Of a DNA stretch of 64,000 nucleotides, positions 1-10,229 are shown in pieces. How positions within the stretch are numbered: position 1 is the stretch's first letter; every line of letters begins with the position of its first letter. Below the pieces are notes generated by a model. That model ran no database searches. It was not told the origin of the DNA and worked only from the letters and a program-made list of their open reading frames with translations. The DNA is taken from positions 36,252,035 to 36,316,034 of the forward strand of contig CM055110.1 in NCBI GenBank assembly GCA_029204225.1, read 5' to 3'. A program made the translations under genes and the position numbers. Source of the stretch: Diphasiastrum complanatum (taxonomy: Eukaryota; Streptophyta; Lycopodiopsida; Lycopodiales; Lycopodiaceae).

Positions 1-465
1 ATGCTCTTGTCTTATGCTGCAGCGCCAACCTCGAACTACATCAACTTGATGTACAAACAACCTATCTGAATGGAGTTATACAAGAAGATATCTACATGAT
101 CCAACCTGAAGGATACATTCTAGAAAGTATGAAGAATCATGTCTGTAAACTCCACAAAGCACTTTACAGCTTGAAACAGTCTGCTAGATCTTGGGTTCAG
201 AGGATCAACACATTCCTCATCAAACAAGGATTCAAACCAAGCATTGTTGATTGCAACGTCTATTCCAAGTCAGTGCAACAATCCTTCATTATCATCACCT
301 TATACGTGGATGATACGTTGCTCTTCAGCAACAATACCAATCTGGTCAAGGATTCTAAGCAGATGTTGTTTTCAGAGTTTGACATGATTGATCTGGACGA
401 AGCTCACTTCTGTCTGGACATTCAAATCCATAAAGATAGAGCGAGACGACTGATTTACTCAACAA
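1..465 (+). pseudogene. Ty1/copia reverse transcriptase fragment
   Basis: Translation gives the central copia reverse transcriptase: the HQLDVQT..LNG block at about 45-80, then IYMIQPEGY, KALYSLKQSARSW, and the catalytic LYVDDTLLF at about 301-327. The aspartates of YVDD are present. The same family occurs on the minus strand at 43.9-44.56 kb, where a matching NTNLVKDSKQML block is seen. Near 465, after RRLIYSTK, the reverse transcriptase stops and integrase sequence begins, so the normal order integrase-RT-RNase H is reversed here. The left end is cut by the window. This is a non-functional fragment. Confidence 0.9.
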
Positions 466-1555
466 AGGTATCGAGTTTAAGGAGTACTGCCAAGACCAAG
501 ACATTGAGCAACAATTCATCACTCCTTACAGTCCTCAATCTAATGGCTTAGCTGAGAGAAAGAACCGTACTTTGGTCGAATCTACCAAATTTATGTTATC
601 GCATGCATCATTACTTAAGAGATTCTAGGTTGAAGTTGTCAGCCTACATCCAGAACAGATGTTCGAACAAGGCCCTCTCAAACAAGAAACCCCACGAGGT
701 GTGGACAGGCTCTAAGCCTTCTTTGAGAAACCTAAGAGTTTTTGGGTGCATTGCCTACGCGCAGATCCCAAAAGACACGAGGAAGAAATTGGAATTTCAA
801 GGCCTCAAGACCGTCCTGATCGGATTTACTTCATCTGATAATACTTATAAGTTGTATGACCCTGATACCCAGCAAATCTTGTATATCCGGGATACAGTCT
901 TCATCGAGGATCAGTTCGTTGACCTCAAAGGCAAGGATATTGCTCAAGAAGAACCCTCGTCACCTGCCATTGACACGACAATCCGAGCTTCTGGCTCAAA
1001 CATGTCTATTGTCGAATCACTTCGAGACAGCGAATCAGACGAAGATGTTGCTGCTACCCAGCAACAAATCCCAGGAGCAGTTCTTCAGTCGAATCCTTCC
1101 AAAAGGTCAAGCCAAGTGCGCACACAGCCCACAAGGTATACTCATGAGTCTGTCTGTCTCTTGATACAGGAATCGATGACAATCGAAGAAGCACTCAGCC
1201 AACTTGACTCTGATCTCTGGAGAGAAGCTATGGACAGAAAGTATTCCTCTCTGATCAAGAACCAGACATGGTCATTAGGCGAAGCTTCTATTGGCTGCAA
1301 TATCATTGATTGCAAATAGATCTTTAACATCAAATACAATGCCAACGGAGCAATTGACCGAAGGAAGGCAAGACTGGTAGCACGAGGATTTATCCAGATC
1401 TCGAATGTCGACTACAGTGAGACTTTTAGTCCAGTCATGTGGATCCAAATGCTCCTTTCTTATGTTGTACCTACTAACCTCGAAGTGCATCAACTCGATG
1501 TACAAACAGTCTATCTGAATGGAGTGATACAAGAAGATATCTACATGAATCTGAT
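466..1555 (+). pseudogene. Ty1/copia integrase C-terminal part, linker and start of reverse transcriptase
   Basis: From 466 the translation reads as the integrase core around its last acidic residue (PQSNGLAERKN at about 527-557), then the GKAxW-like C-terminal domain (RVFGCIAYAQIPKDTRKKLE, YKLYDPDTQQI). A low-complexity Ser/Asp/Glu linker follows, then the copia RT entry region (EALSQLDSDLWREAMDRKY). A stop at 1317-1319 is followed in the same frame by RRKARLVARGF and HQLDVQTVYLNG, the start of a second RT copy. The frame is also broken near 565-625. The copy of HQLDVQT at 1485-1530 repeats the one at 45-80, so the region contains two RT starts and one integrase. It is decayed. Confidence 0.88.
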
Positions 1556-1910
1556 ACAGTTCTTTGTTCTACGTTCAGATTTGTGTTAATATTGTTATGC
1601 TTATTATTCATTTTGTCTGATCTTTCTAGTTGCTCTTTCTGGTAATAGACAAGTAACATTTAGGCTTGTCTTTCGCAAATGTTTTGCGACTAATTATCAG
1701 TCGAGCACTATCTAGCTCTTCGCAAATCATTCGCCACATAATTTGTCTAGCTATTCACAACAAATTATTCTTCTGACGCTTCGTTTATTAATGTTTGGCT
1801 ACGTAATCAAGAACGATCATGATTTCCATCACTAACGTTCTGTTCATTCTAATAGGCATAGTCATGCTTTCGGAGAGAGTCGCATAGCTCGTTCCGCTGC
1901 GCAAGAACAA
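1556..1910 (+). repeat. 3' part of copia LTR family C plus internal leader
   Basis: This stretch is closely repeated at 24105-24460 on the same strand and more distantly at 17150-17560 (plus), 14200-15100 (minus) and 34850-34995 (minus). Shared landmarks are gttcagatttgtgttaatat, tttcgcaaatgttt, the LTR-end-like catgatttccatca, and then ggcatagtcatgctttcgga. The junction with RT coding sequence at about 1550 is abrupt, so this is a truncated insertion or recombination point. Confidence 0.7.
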
Positions 1911-2690
1911 TTTTTCTTTCTTTTTGTTAATTTTTAAGTTTAAAATTTTCAAGTGTGTATAGATCAGTTTTAGACGTTCAATTTTGCTTTTAGTTCCTAA
2001 TTTGATTCCAAAGTCTTGTAGAGATTTTTCTTATCTTTCATTTTCACCAACTTGCAAGTCATTTGGCTAAGGGATGCAAAAGTTATTGCAATTTTTTCAA
2101 AAAGCTGTCAAAATAGGTGACTAGAAATTTTCTTTCACTTTGTTTGAATTTTTCAGATTTGATTTGAGTCTTAATCTCAAGTTTCTTAATGTTGGATTTA
2201 AGAGCATTGTCTCAGCTTTAGTATGATCTATATGGCAGGTCATTTGGATTAGTATCCAAAGAGTTATGACAACTCTTGATTCCTAGCTCTAGTTTTGCTA
2301 GTTTTCTTTCTTCAAAATTTCTAGACTTGTTCTGTTGTAAATTTGACTTATCAAATCACATTCAATCATTGATTTGATCCTATAGCCTGATAGATCTTGT
2401 TGTTTTTCAAAGATATTGAGTTTTTATTATTTGGATCAATATTGAGTTTTGATCAAATTAGTGGAGATGGGTCAGACTAGCCAGAATTTTGGATTTTTCT
2501 TTAACAAGTGAGAGAGAAGCACTTCAACACTTCAACTTTGAAGTTTGGTGCCTTTGCAAATTTTTTCACAATTTTTGTTTTGAACTTTTTATATATATAA
2601 AAAAGAAACTTTACAAAACCTAACCCTATCCTAACCCTAATTGAATACCCAGTGCCACAAGCGCCAGTCTCAAAACTCATTCTCTAACAC
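1911..2690. other. Non-coding T-rich stretch
   Basis: No coding region, RNA gene or long repeat is visible. It is T-rich with a short CCCTAA-like run at about 2621-2640 that is too short and irregular to call telomeric. Confidence 0.5.
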
Positions 2691-2697
2691 TCGGTCC

Positions 2698-2860
2698 AAC
2701 CCTCTCTCTCTCTAAGGCTCGATTCACTCCACTCTCTCCCTACACTCGGCTACCTCCCCTCTCTCTCTACACTCGGCTACCTCCTCTCTCTCTACACTTA
2801 ATTACCTCCCCTCTCTCTATCCTCATCTGTCTATCCCTAGTTACTTCTCCTCTCTCTCAC
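2698..2860 (+). repeat. Pyrimidine-rich minisatellite
   Basis: Degenerate tandem copies of a unit of about 25-30 bp built on ctctctctctacactcggct.. can be read across this stretch. Related units reappear at 3385-3715. Confidence 0.65.
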
Positions 2861-2895
2861 CCCCCCCCCTTCGGCTAACTGTTCAGAGCACTGCT

Positions 2896-3175
2896 CTATC
2901 GGTTACCCTTGGCAACACGTTCAATCTCATCTTTCCTCTTGATGGCATAGCTATTAGATGATCCCTTGGTAGCATTGATGAGCTCATCTACTAAGCATTT
3001 GGCAATAGTCTTTGTGTTCCTAAATGCACTTTCATGGGCACCAGTGGTAAGTAAGTAAATTGCTTGATTTACATGCCTCAAAGAACAGATTGCCTTCTGA
3101 TAACACTTGCGGATCCTATCCTTGTTGCATCCTCACGTGGACCACTGTTAATGATAGCACTCAATAGATCATCGA
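2896..3175 (-). pseudogene. RPS5: Retropseudogene of 40S ribosomal protein S5 (uS7), C-terminal part
   Basis: On the minus strand, about 3175-3090 reads as [16 protein letters not shown] followed by RRQSV, and 3081-2896 reads as [19 protein letters not shown] ... [19 protein letters not shown] ... [11 protein letters not shown] followed by a stop. This is the conserved C-terminal half of eukaryotic uS7 (cytosolic S5), which lies at the 40S head near the mRNA exit. A small deletion with a frameshift near 3085 removes the DISPL-type segment normally found between RRQ and RxVNQA, and a stop follows in the first frame. No introns interrupt the conserved block and the N-terminal half is missing. 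I read this as a 5'-truncated processed copy; a broken fragment of a real gene is less likely. Confidence 0.87.
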
Positions 3176-3384
3176 TCCTGGCAACAACAAGGGTAGGTAG
3201 ATCACATATGTCTATGTATGTATGTCAACAATCAGATGCTAAGAATGTTGCATAATTTTCAGAAGCTCCAAGATATTACCACAACACTCTTTTATGGTAT
3301 GCTAATGGAGGCCTGACGATGGACATAACTGCAAAAACAATGCTCCCTCCCTTTTTCTCCCTCACGAACTCTTCCTTGGCTTAG

Positions 3385-3715
3385 TCCATGACCCCCTTCC
3401 CTACTTGGTCATGCCCTCCTCCCAGCTCGGTCGAGATCCTCATACCATTTCTCTCCCCGGCTCAATCGAGATCCCATACTTTCTTCCTCATGCCCTTCCT
3501 CCCCAGCTCGGTCGAGATCTCATCCTTTCTCTCTCTCTTACACTGGGTCAAGATCCCCCTCTCTCCTACCTTGTCACTCGATCGAGATCTTTCTCTCTCC
3601 TACACTCAGTCTAGACCTCTCTCTCTCCTACACTCGGTCTAGATCTTTCTCTCTCTTACACTCGGTCCAAACCTCTCTCTCTCTCCTACGCTCGGTCCAG
3701 ATCCCTCTCTTTCCT
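3385..3715 (+). repeat. Degenerate minisatellite with ctcggtc(g/t)agatc core
   Basis: About ten imperfect units of roughly 26-60 bp repeat the core ctcggtcgagatc.. or cactcggtctagatc.. separated by tctctctcc runs. Translations in all frames are simple repeats of the tract and are not taken as genes. Confidence 0.7.
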
Positions 3716-4328
3716 CTCATGGTTCCTACAACTTTCACGAGCACTTGAGTGCACCATAGTAGTAGCCAAACAAAAAAAAAATTATCATAAAATTTTTGTA
3801 ATTTCTTACGGTTCCTGTTAATTTCTTTCAAGCACCCAAATGTTTCATGGAATTCAAATGATTATATATTTCAATTTGTAATTTTTTACAACCCCCTTTT
3901 TCTAAGTTGTTAAATTCAATTTTGCTTCTCATTCTATAATTCTACGTAACTTGTTAGTGTGAGTTCGAATTCTAGTGCAATAAAAATGGAAAGTAATCAG
4001 AACGACGAGTCTGACACTGATAAGTTTTCGAAATGTTGTAATTATTACTTTTCAATTTATTTATTCTTAAGGCTTCTTCTTTCTCCCTCAGTCAAATTTT
4101 CTTGTATATTATTTGCTTATTTTCAAATCCTCATATTATCTCCATTTGAGCTCAGAATTGAATACTGTTAAAAGCAAAAGTGCTATGACCTACAAGTTTT
4201 TGCCTTTCAGTTTCACTCATCATAGAACTTTGAGTTTAAGTGGGTGGAGAAAAGAGCAATTCGGCTATTTATCAAAGTCCATTGCACAACTCAGTATACC
4301 ATAAACTACAAGTCCTTCAATTGTCAAG

Positions 4329-6385
4329 ATGGATATGGATTCCGATTTTGAGTACATAGATGATAGTGACTCTGAATATGAAGTGTGAAAAATGCAAAAA
4401 TAAGCTTGGTAGAGGCCAGAAATTTTGTATATAGATAAACACACATGTGTGGAGCCTGTTCCCACGTGTTAAAATAGTATACTTGTCATGTACCATAATC
4501 ATATAGGTTGTACATATGATTTAATTCAAGTTCTAGTGGCTAAAAAGGCCAAAAACTAGTTTTCTAGACATATGACACATGGCATCACTCTATTGATTGC
4601 ATGAGCCACATCCTTTGGTTAGGTGTCATATCACATGTGTAGAGGACAGCTCACATGTGTGGAATAAGCTGAAGTAGGCGAATTTTGACTTCTAGAAGAT
4701 TTCCAACTAAATCTCCATATAGAAGAAAAATGGACCAAAAGTGCTCAAAATAGAAGGTTTTGTCCAAGTGTCAGTTTTGCATGATGAATCATCATATGAC
4801 AAAGCACCTTCACACATGTGGGATCAGAGGGATGATCAGTACCACGAGCTCCCACTTATTGTATATATAGAACCACATTTGGCCATAATCATTGTGAGAC
4901 ACCAATCTTGGTTTTGGAAGCAATTTTGAGTGATTCTTTCCATTTGTCTACATTTGTTTTGATTGTTTTGAGGTTCTATCAATGTGTACTTGATTTTCAG
5001 GTTGGAGTACGTACTCAGATAGTGTTTCACACGTGTGAAACTAGAAAGTACACCTACCTTCAATTAATGATTGTTCTTTTTAGGATTTTGTGTCTAGAAT
5101 CGATCTAGATTGATCTTAATCTCAAGTAGATTGATAGATCAAGTAATCTGACAATAAATCCCTCTTGAGGATCAGATTAGGATCCACTCTTGGTCCTTTT
5201 TGTACTTTTTGCACATGAAGATCAATCTAACTATGATTTTGAAGATCAGTATTATGAGCACAGTGATGGCGAATCCAACCAGTGCAAACATGTGTCATAT
5301 GGAGACTATCTAGAACATAATGAAAAACATTTTGATGATTATGATGATCAACAAGTTTACCAGATGAGTCAACATAATCCAAGTGGTGGTGCTTATAGCA
5401 GTGATAGTGATGTTGAGGAGCTGTATTCATGTCAATTAGAACAAGAACTACAGGTTCTGGACCTGCCATTTGGACTCTGTAATGCACCAAGTTCGTTCCA
5501 CAGAGAAATGCAATTTGCTTTTAAAGATTATCTATAGAAATTTCTTGAAATTTACTTGGGTCACCTTGGAGTCCATTTCACAGATATAGACCACCTGCAT
5601 CGAATGGAGAAAGTATTTGAAAGATGTCGCAAGTATAAAATTTTCCTAAACCAGAAAAATGCCAGATATGGGTTTCCCATGAAGTTGTGTTTGGGCATGT
5701 GATATCGAGACATGGCATTGGCCATGTCAGTGACTAGGGTACACAATAAATTGTTTACTGGAAGATTTTTTTTGTTATACACAGATTTAGTACTCCTTAT
5801 TATCCCAGAGGAAATAGCCAAGCTGAATCTTCCAATAAGATTCTCTGCACTATTATGACGAAAACAGTTGAAGCAAGTCGATCTAATTGGGAACATAAAC
5901 TACGTGAGATATTATGGGCATTTAGAATCGCTTACAAAAGTAGTACAGGTCAAACACCCTTTCAATTGGTTTATGGTCAAGATGTTGTCAAGCCGATTGA
6001 ATTTTTTATACCATCTTTACGCATAGTAGCAACGGAACGGTTAAATGATGATAAGTCTTTACAACTACATTAAGAAGCGTTGCACAAATTGTGTGAAACT
6101 AGATTAATGACAGTTCATGCATTAGCAACAGAGAAAGTCCGTCGTAAGACATGGCACGATCGTCGATTACACAAAAAAGATCTAAAAGGAGGAGATCTTG
6201 CACTGATGTACAAAATAAGCTGATCAAGAGAAAATTAAAGTTTACTGGTGAAAACCTGTATAAAGTGAAGGAAATCATGAACTATGGAGCAGTGATTCTT
6301 GAGCACTTGGACAAAAACCGGTTTGATACTCCTATGAATGGCAGCCGATTACACAAGTTTTGGCAGCCTGTTCCGCCAGTTTAAC
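4329..6385 (+). pseudogene. Decayed Ty3-like retroelement (acidic ORF, RT and integrase fragments)
   Basis: An acidic reading frame starts at 4329 (MDMDSDFEYIDDSDSEYE), is cut by the solo LTR at 4384-5215, and resumes in frame (DQSNYDFEDQYYEH). It then jumps into a Ty3-type RT motif, LPFGLCNAPSSFHREM, at about 5463-5510. After a stop, RMEKVFERCRKYKI and NQKNA match the following RT block. Near 5780 the sequence jumps to a Ty3 integrase C-terminal half (YYPRGNSQAESSNKIL, TGQTPFQLVYGQD) running to about 6170 with stops at 6071 and later. Internal deletions removed the RT catalytic core, RNase H and the integrase zinc finger. It is non-functional. Confidence 0.8.
4384..5215 (+). mobile_element. 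Solo LTR, family A (832 bp), with 5-bp target duplication
   Basis: The element starts TGTGAAAAATGC and ends TTTTTGCACA, so TGTG...CACA forms its inverted termini. It is flanked by TGAAG at 4379-4383 and TGAAG at 5216-5220. Removing the LTR and one TGAAG joins ...SEYE to DQSNY in one open frame, so the insertion can be placed to the base. A homologous copy of 833 bp lies inverted at 51450-52282. The LTR carries many acacatgtgtg/cacacgtgtg palindromes and a TATA-like tatatatag at about 4862. Only one LTR and no internal domain is present, as expected after LTR-LTR recombination. Confidence 0.88.
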
Positions 6386-7000
6386 AAGCATGATCCAAAT
6401 GATTTTTTATTTTTTTTGTTTTTCAATTTTTTTTTGTTTTCACTACTTCATTGTTAAATTTTATTTGGAAAAGACAATTAAAAATAAAAATAAAAATAAG
6501 GAAAGACTGATGAGCAAAAGTCAGAAAAGCCATCATAGTGGAAAAAGATGAAGAAAAGTATTTTCAAAAGATAATTTTTGATGAAAATGACTTATAAAAT
6601 CACTGTTTTGGTCATATGTTAGTATACAGTATTGGAAACCTTTGCTGAACTTTTAGATTATACATCCAATTATATTTATATTGACTTGGGCGAAGGTTCT
6701 TTTCTAGAAAAAGTACATGTTTCTGAGTTAGGCGAATGATCAGCAATATGCCATTTTGGGAACCTTCGCCGAGCACCTTACTCTCCTCAAAAACCTTCAC
6801 TGACATGCTAGATGGTCTTTAAATGTCAAAATTAGGTTAGCTATAGGTTCAGAGCCTAAAAGTTGCATCTATAATAGTACTTGGGAGAAGGATCCTTTTG
6901 GGCGAAGGTTTGCTAGACCTGGAAAACATTCGTCGGATGGCTTTAGAACCTCAAAAACCTTCATCGAGATTTTTATAGCCTATTTTCATAGTATTGAGCA
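6386..7000. other. Non-coding stretch with gcgaaggtt repeats
   Basis: There is no convincing coding sequence. Short copies of ggcgaaggttc and its complement gaaccttcgcc recur at about 6685, 6730, 6765, 6895 and 6905 without a regular period. They could pair into short hairpins but I cannot assign a function. Confidence 0.45.
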
Positions 7001-7790
7001 AGCCTGCAAATTTTTGTTCAGAACTGATCAGCCAAACTAGTATCTTGTGTAATGGACCCTCCAAATTCACCTATAAGTTGGCTGAATTCGATTCATTTCT
7101 CACTTGTGCTAGCGAAGCTCTTGCCGATTTTTCCAGCAACCAAAGCCTTCAAAACTTTTTGTACTATTTTCTGATATACACTCGCGCCTATTACTTTCAA
7201 TTTTCGTCCTTTTCCATCATGTCTTCCATAGATACATCCCAGTTGCCGCCTATACTATCCATCGTGATGCCCCATCTGCAACAGATATCATGATCCTTTC
7301 TAGCACAAGCATTGTCACTCAGTAGATGACCCTTGTGGAGCCTCTGCTTATTGCAAAGGGTATTCATGAGAGAGCCTTCTCAGGGAGAATCAACATGGAT
7401 TTTATCACTCTTGCCTTCAGTATTTGGAAGGAGGAGAAATCCAAGTTTTACATTACTTTCCAAGGAGCCACACACAAGGTGTGCGTAACTGAGGCCGCCC
7501 TTGCTGCCATAGGGATATCATCTGGTACCCAAGACTCACCAAACCATAAGCAAGCCAAACAAGCTATTAAGCCTTATATTGACATTACCAATGATCTGCA
7601 CTAGACTAATGATGGCTATCTTCTAGAAGCCATTACTGATCTGGCCATTCAGGCCGTTGCTCAGCTCCTCAACAATTTTTTGATGGTTGACAACCTCATG
7701 AAAGACCAAATTACTTCCCAGATTTTGCATAGATTAGCTGAGTCTCACGCCAAGATAGCCAAGGCTCCTTTGGGACCATTGTTGTAAAGC
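6994..7790 (+). pseudogene. Degenerate coding region, unrecognised
   Basis: Two consecutive open stretches (6994-7293 and 7326-7604) are followed in the frame of the second by more coding-like sequence after a stop (VAQLLNNFLMVDNL, RLAESHAKIAKA) up to about 7785. The composition, with few simple repeats and plausible helices, looks protein-coding, but I recognise no family. Further coding-like sequence occurs at 9067-10093 beyond a GC-rich block, and the two may be parts of one interrupted ORF. A retroelement gag or an accessory ORF is possible. Confidence 0.4.
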
Positions 7791-9066
7791 TACCTTTACA
7801 AGCTTTACTTGCGGCGCCATCGGCGCCAGCTATGTCCCCGGCGCCAGCAGCGCCACTGCTGCTCCTGGCGCCAACGGCGCCGGCGCCGCTCCCGGCGCCA
7901 CTGTGACCAGAATCCAGCCGGTGCCAAGTTCCTATGGCTGAAAATCTTTGATCGGTTCTAGTGAAGTCCAGAGAGCTCAGATCGATGTGCAATCACCTCA
8001 CACGATCTAGGCATGATTAAAGGAAGCCTGGGGATCAATAAAATCTAGAGAGAGAAAATGACTTTCTAGAAAGAGAAAATCCTAGAGAGAGAAAAACGTG
8101 CTTTACCAGCTTGGGTAGAGTGCTTGGTATGGGGGGGGTGCCGAATCACACCAATACTATAGGGGAGTGCGGGTTGCGACTCAGGGCGAGCTCCAACCAA
8201 GTCTCAGCCTCCCTTGCTGGAATGTTGTCATGGCTCTCGCCTTGGCTTGCTAGCGCCCCGGAGACTAGGGTCGGTCACACACTTGAAATGTAACCTTCTC
8301 AGATTTATCAATAAAGTGGGATTTTCCTCAAACTGACTCTGATTACCTTCTGGGTTTCAGTGTTCGGTAAAAAGCGCCAGTTGTAAGGCCGCTTTCAAAA
8401 TTTTTAACTTGGCACATAGCTGAGGGTCGTATCCCGGGACGCCAGCGGTATGCCGTCGGGACCATTCGGTCCGTGGCGCCAGCGGTATGCTGTCGGGACC
8501 ATTTGGTCCAAGAACTGGTTGTTTCCATATCTGTCGCGGCTTGTGGTTCTGAGTGTTCTTTGCATGAACGTGAATGGGTTAAGCTCTTGGGGAACGGGCT
8601 CTAACCTGTCAGCTGAGTTGGATGGCTTGCTTGGGTGGATGTTACCTGTTTATGGCTGTCCAGTCTGGCGTGGCGCCAGGTTGGCTTCCAGCGCTCGTGA
8701 CGAAGCTTTCAGTTGGTTAAGTCTGATGTAAGTCAGACCGCTTGCTTGGAATGGATGTTACTCGTTTGTAACGAAGCTTCGAGTTCGTTAAGTTTGATGT
8801 ATGTCGGGCGGCTTGCTTGGAGGGAAGTCACCCACGTCGGGACCCTCGATCTGGCATGGCGCCAGGTTGGATCTCAATGTTGGTTTTCGGAACTTCAAGT
8901 TGGTTAAGTCTGATCGTTGTTGGCGAGTTGGCTGCTTGTATGTCAAGTGGGTTTGGATGGCAAGAGTTGAAGGCTGGGAAGCTAAGTCGTGGTTCCCGGC
9001 TCCCTTTGGGATGCCTGCGCTACAACCATATAAGTGGTTCAAGACCGTTTTTGGAGAGCTCAAATG
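7790..9066. repeat. GC-rich block with GGCGCC clusters and direct repeats
   Basis: The base composition changes sharply relative to its neighbours. GGCGCC and near matches recur densely at 7812-7900 and again at about 8476, 8672 and 8857. A unit of about 46 bp (gccagcggtatgc(c/t)gtcgggaccat..) is directly duplicated at about 8441-8510. A longer degenerate unit beginning cgaagctt(t)c..agttggttaagtctgatg recurs at about 8700-8930. Open frames here follow the repeats and are not taken as genes. It may be an inserted element. Confidence 0.6.
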
Positions 9067-10093
9067 AGCCATCAAGAGCAATACCAAGCAGCAATTTGCT
9101 ACTGGCTCTTTGTTGTCAAGCTAGTAGCCTCCCACCTTGAGAATAAAATCCATGATTTTTGTATAGATTCTATGCTTTCTATCTATGAAAAAGCATTGGC
9201 CGAGTCATCTCAATAGACATCCAGCTCACATAGTCGACGTCGTCCATGTAGGGAGATCGTCATTCTTGACTCGTCTTCCGCGTCACAATGTTGTACTAGG
9301 CAAACATCTTCAGCTGTGCTTCCACTCCCTGCTGCTATTCGCACTGAACTACCTATTCCCCTCGTCTCTGATGCTTCCCTCGCCTCTGCCTCCTCTCACG
9401 GACAGTCTGTGACCATTGGGGCTACCATTCCCATCACAGTTGCCCAGGCCACCTCACCTCCACACACAGGGGGCTTTTTTTCAAACACCTAGTATTTCAT
9501 GGACATGTTCAATAATTTCGACCTCCTTGAGGCCTCAAAATTTTTTGTAATGCCCCAGAGCCCTACATCTTTGAACTCCAATCCCCTGGAAGAGGATTTG
9601 AATAGTTCCATGATACTACTACTGGTTTTGAAGACTCTTTTCAGATTAACCAGCAATCTCAAGTTGAAACCGCACCAGCCACAATTCGGGTCGGGCAGGT
9701 TATCAAATCACCAAAGTAGTTCGACGCTACAGTGCCTGAGGGCTATGATGAAAAAGACCTCTTTGAAGAAGAAGAGTTATAAGCACCTGCTCCATGCCAA
9801 CCAGGGACAGTACCACCAGGTCCTTCTACTGCAACCACCTCCACAACAGTAGATTCTGGTGATGCTTTCGGTTTAGTCTCAAGCCTTGTGCAAGTGATCC
9901 AGTCTATGTTGGATAAGAAAAAAGAAATGGAGCAGCGCATCTTAGATATGGGATCTGAGAATACACTCATCAGCCAAAAAGTCATTCAGTTGGACAAAGA
10001 ATTGAAGATCACCAAGCAACACGAAGCTTATTCAGTTTTGCTGATTGTTGGATCTGATTGTTATTGGGATTGCATGTTTTTATACTTTTTATG
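9067..10093 (+). pseudogene. Degenerate coding region with Ser/Pro-rich and coiled-coil parts, unrecognised
   Basis: The frame from 9067 reads as a helical segment (KLVASHLENKIHDFCIDSML), a stop at about 9214-9216, then a Ser/Ala-rich segment to about 9490. After further frame changes, 9888-10093 encodes a short coiled coil (MLDKKKEMEQRILDMGSEN, VIQLDKELKITKQ). At least three frame changes or stops interrupt it. I do not recognise a family. It could belong with 6994-7790. Confidence 0.4.
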
Positions 10094-10229
10094 AGAGAGA
10101 AAGAGTAAGCTATCTTCATTGTGGATCTAGTGTTAATGGATGTAGTGTTAATTCTTAGGGTTAATGGATGTTAGAGTTAGATGTGAATCTTCCATTTATG
10201 CTGAAATCTGAACTATGCTATCACTCTCA

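Noticed and set aside
2621-2642. CCTAACCCTATCCTAACCCTAA as an interstitial telomere
   Set aside because: Only three or four irregular copies, lacking the plant CCCTAAA unit; likely chance in AT-rich sequence.
9185-9412. 75-codon plus-strand frame after the degenerate ORF
   Set aside because: A shifted frame over the Ser/Ala-rich stretch; the neighbouring frame is more protein-like.
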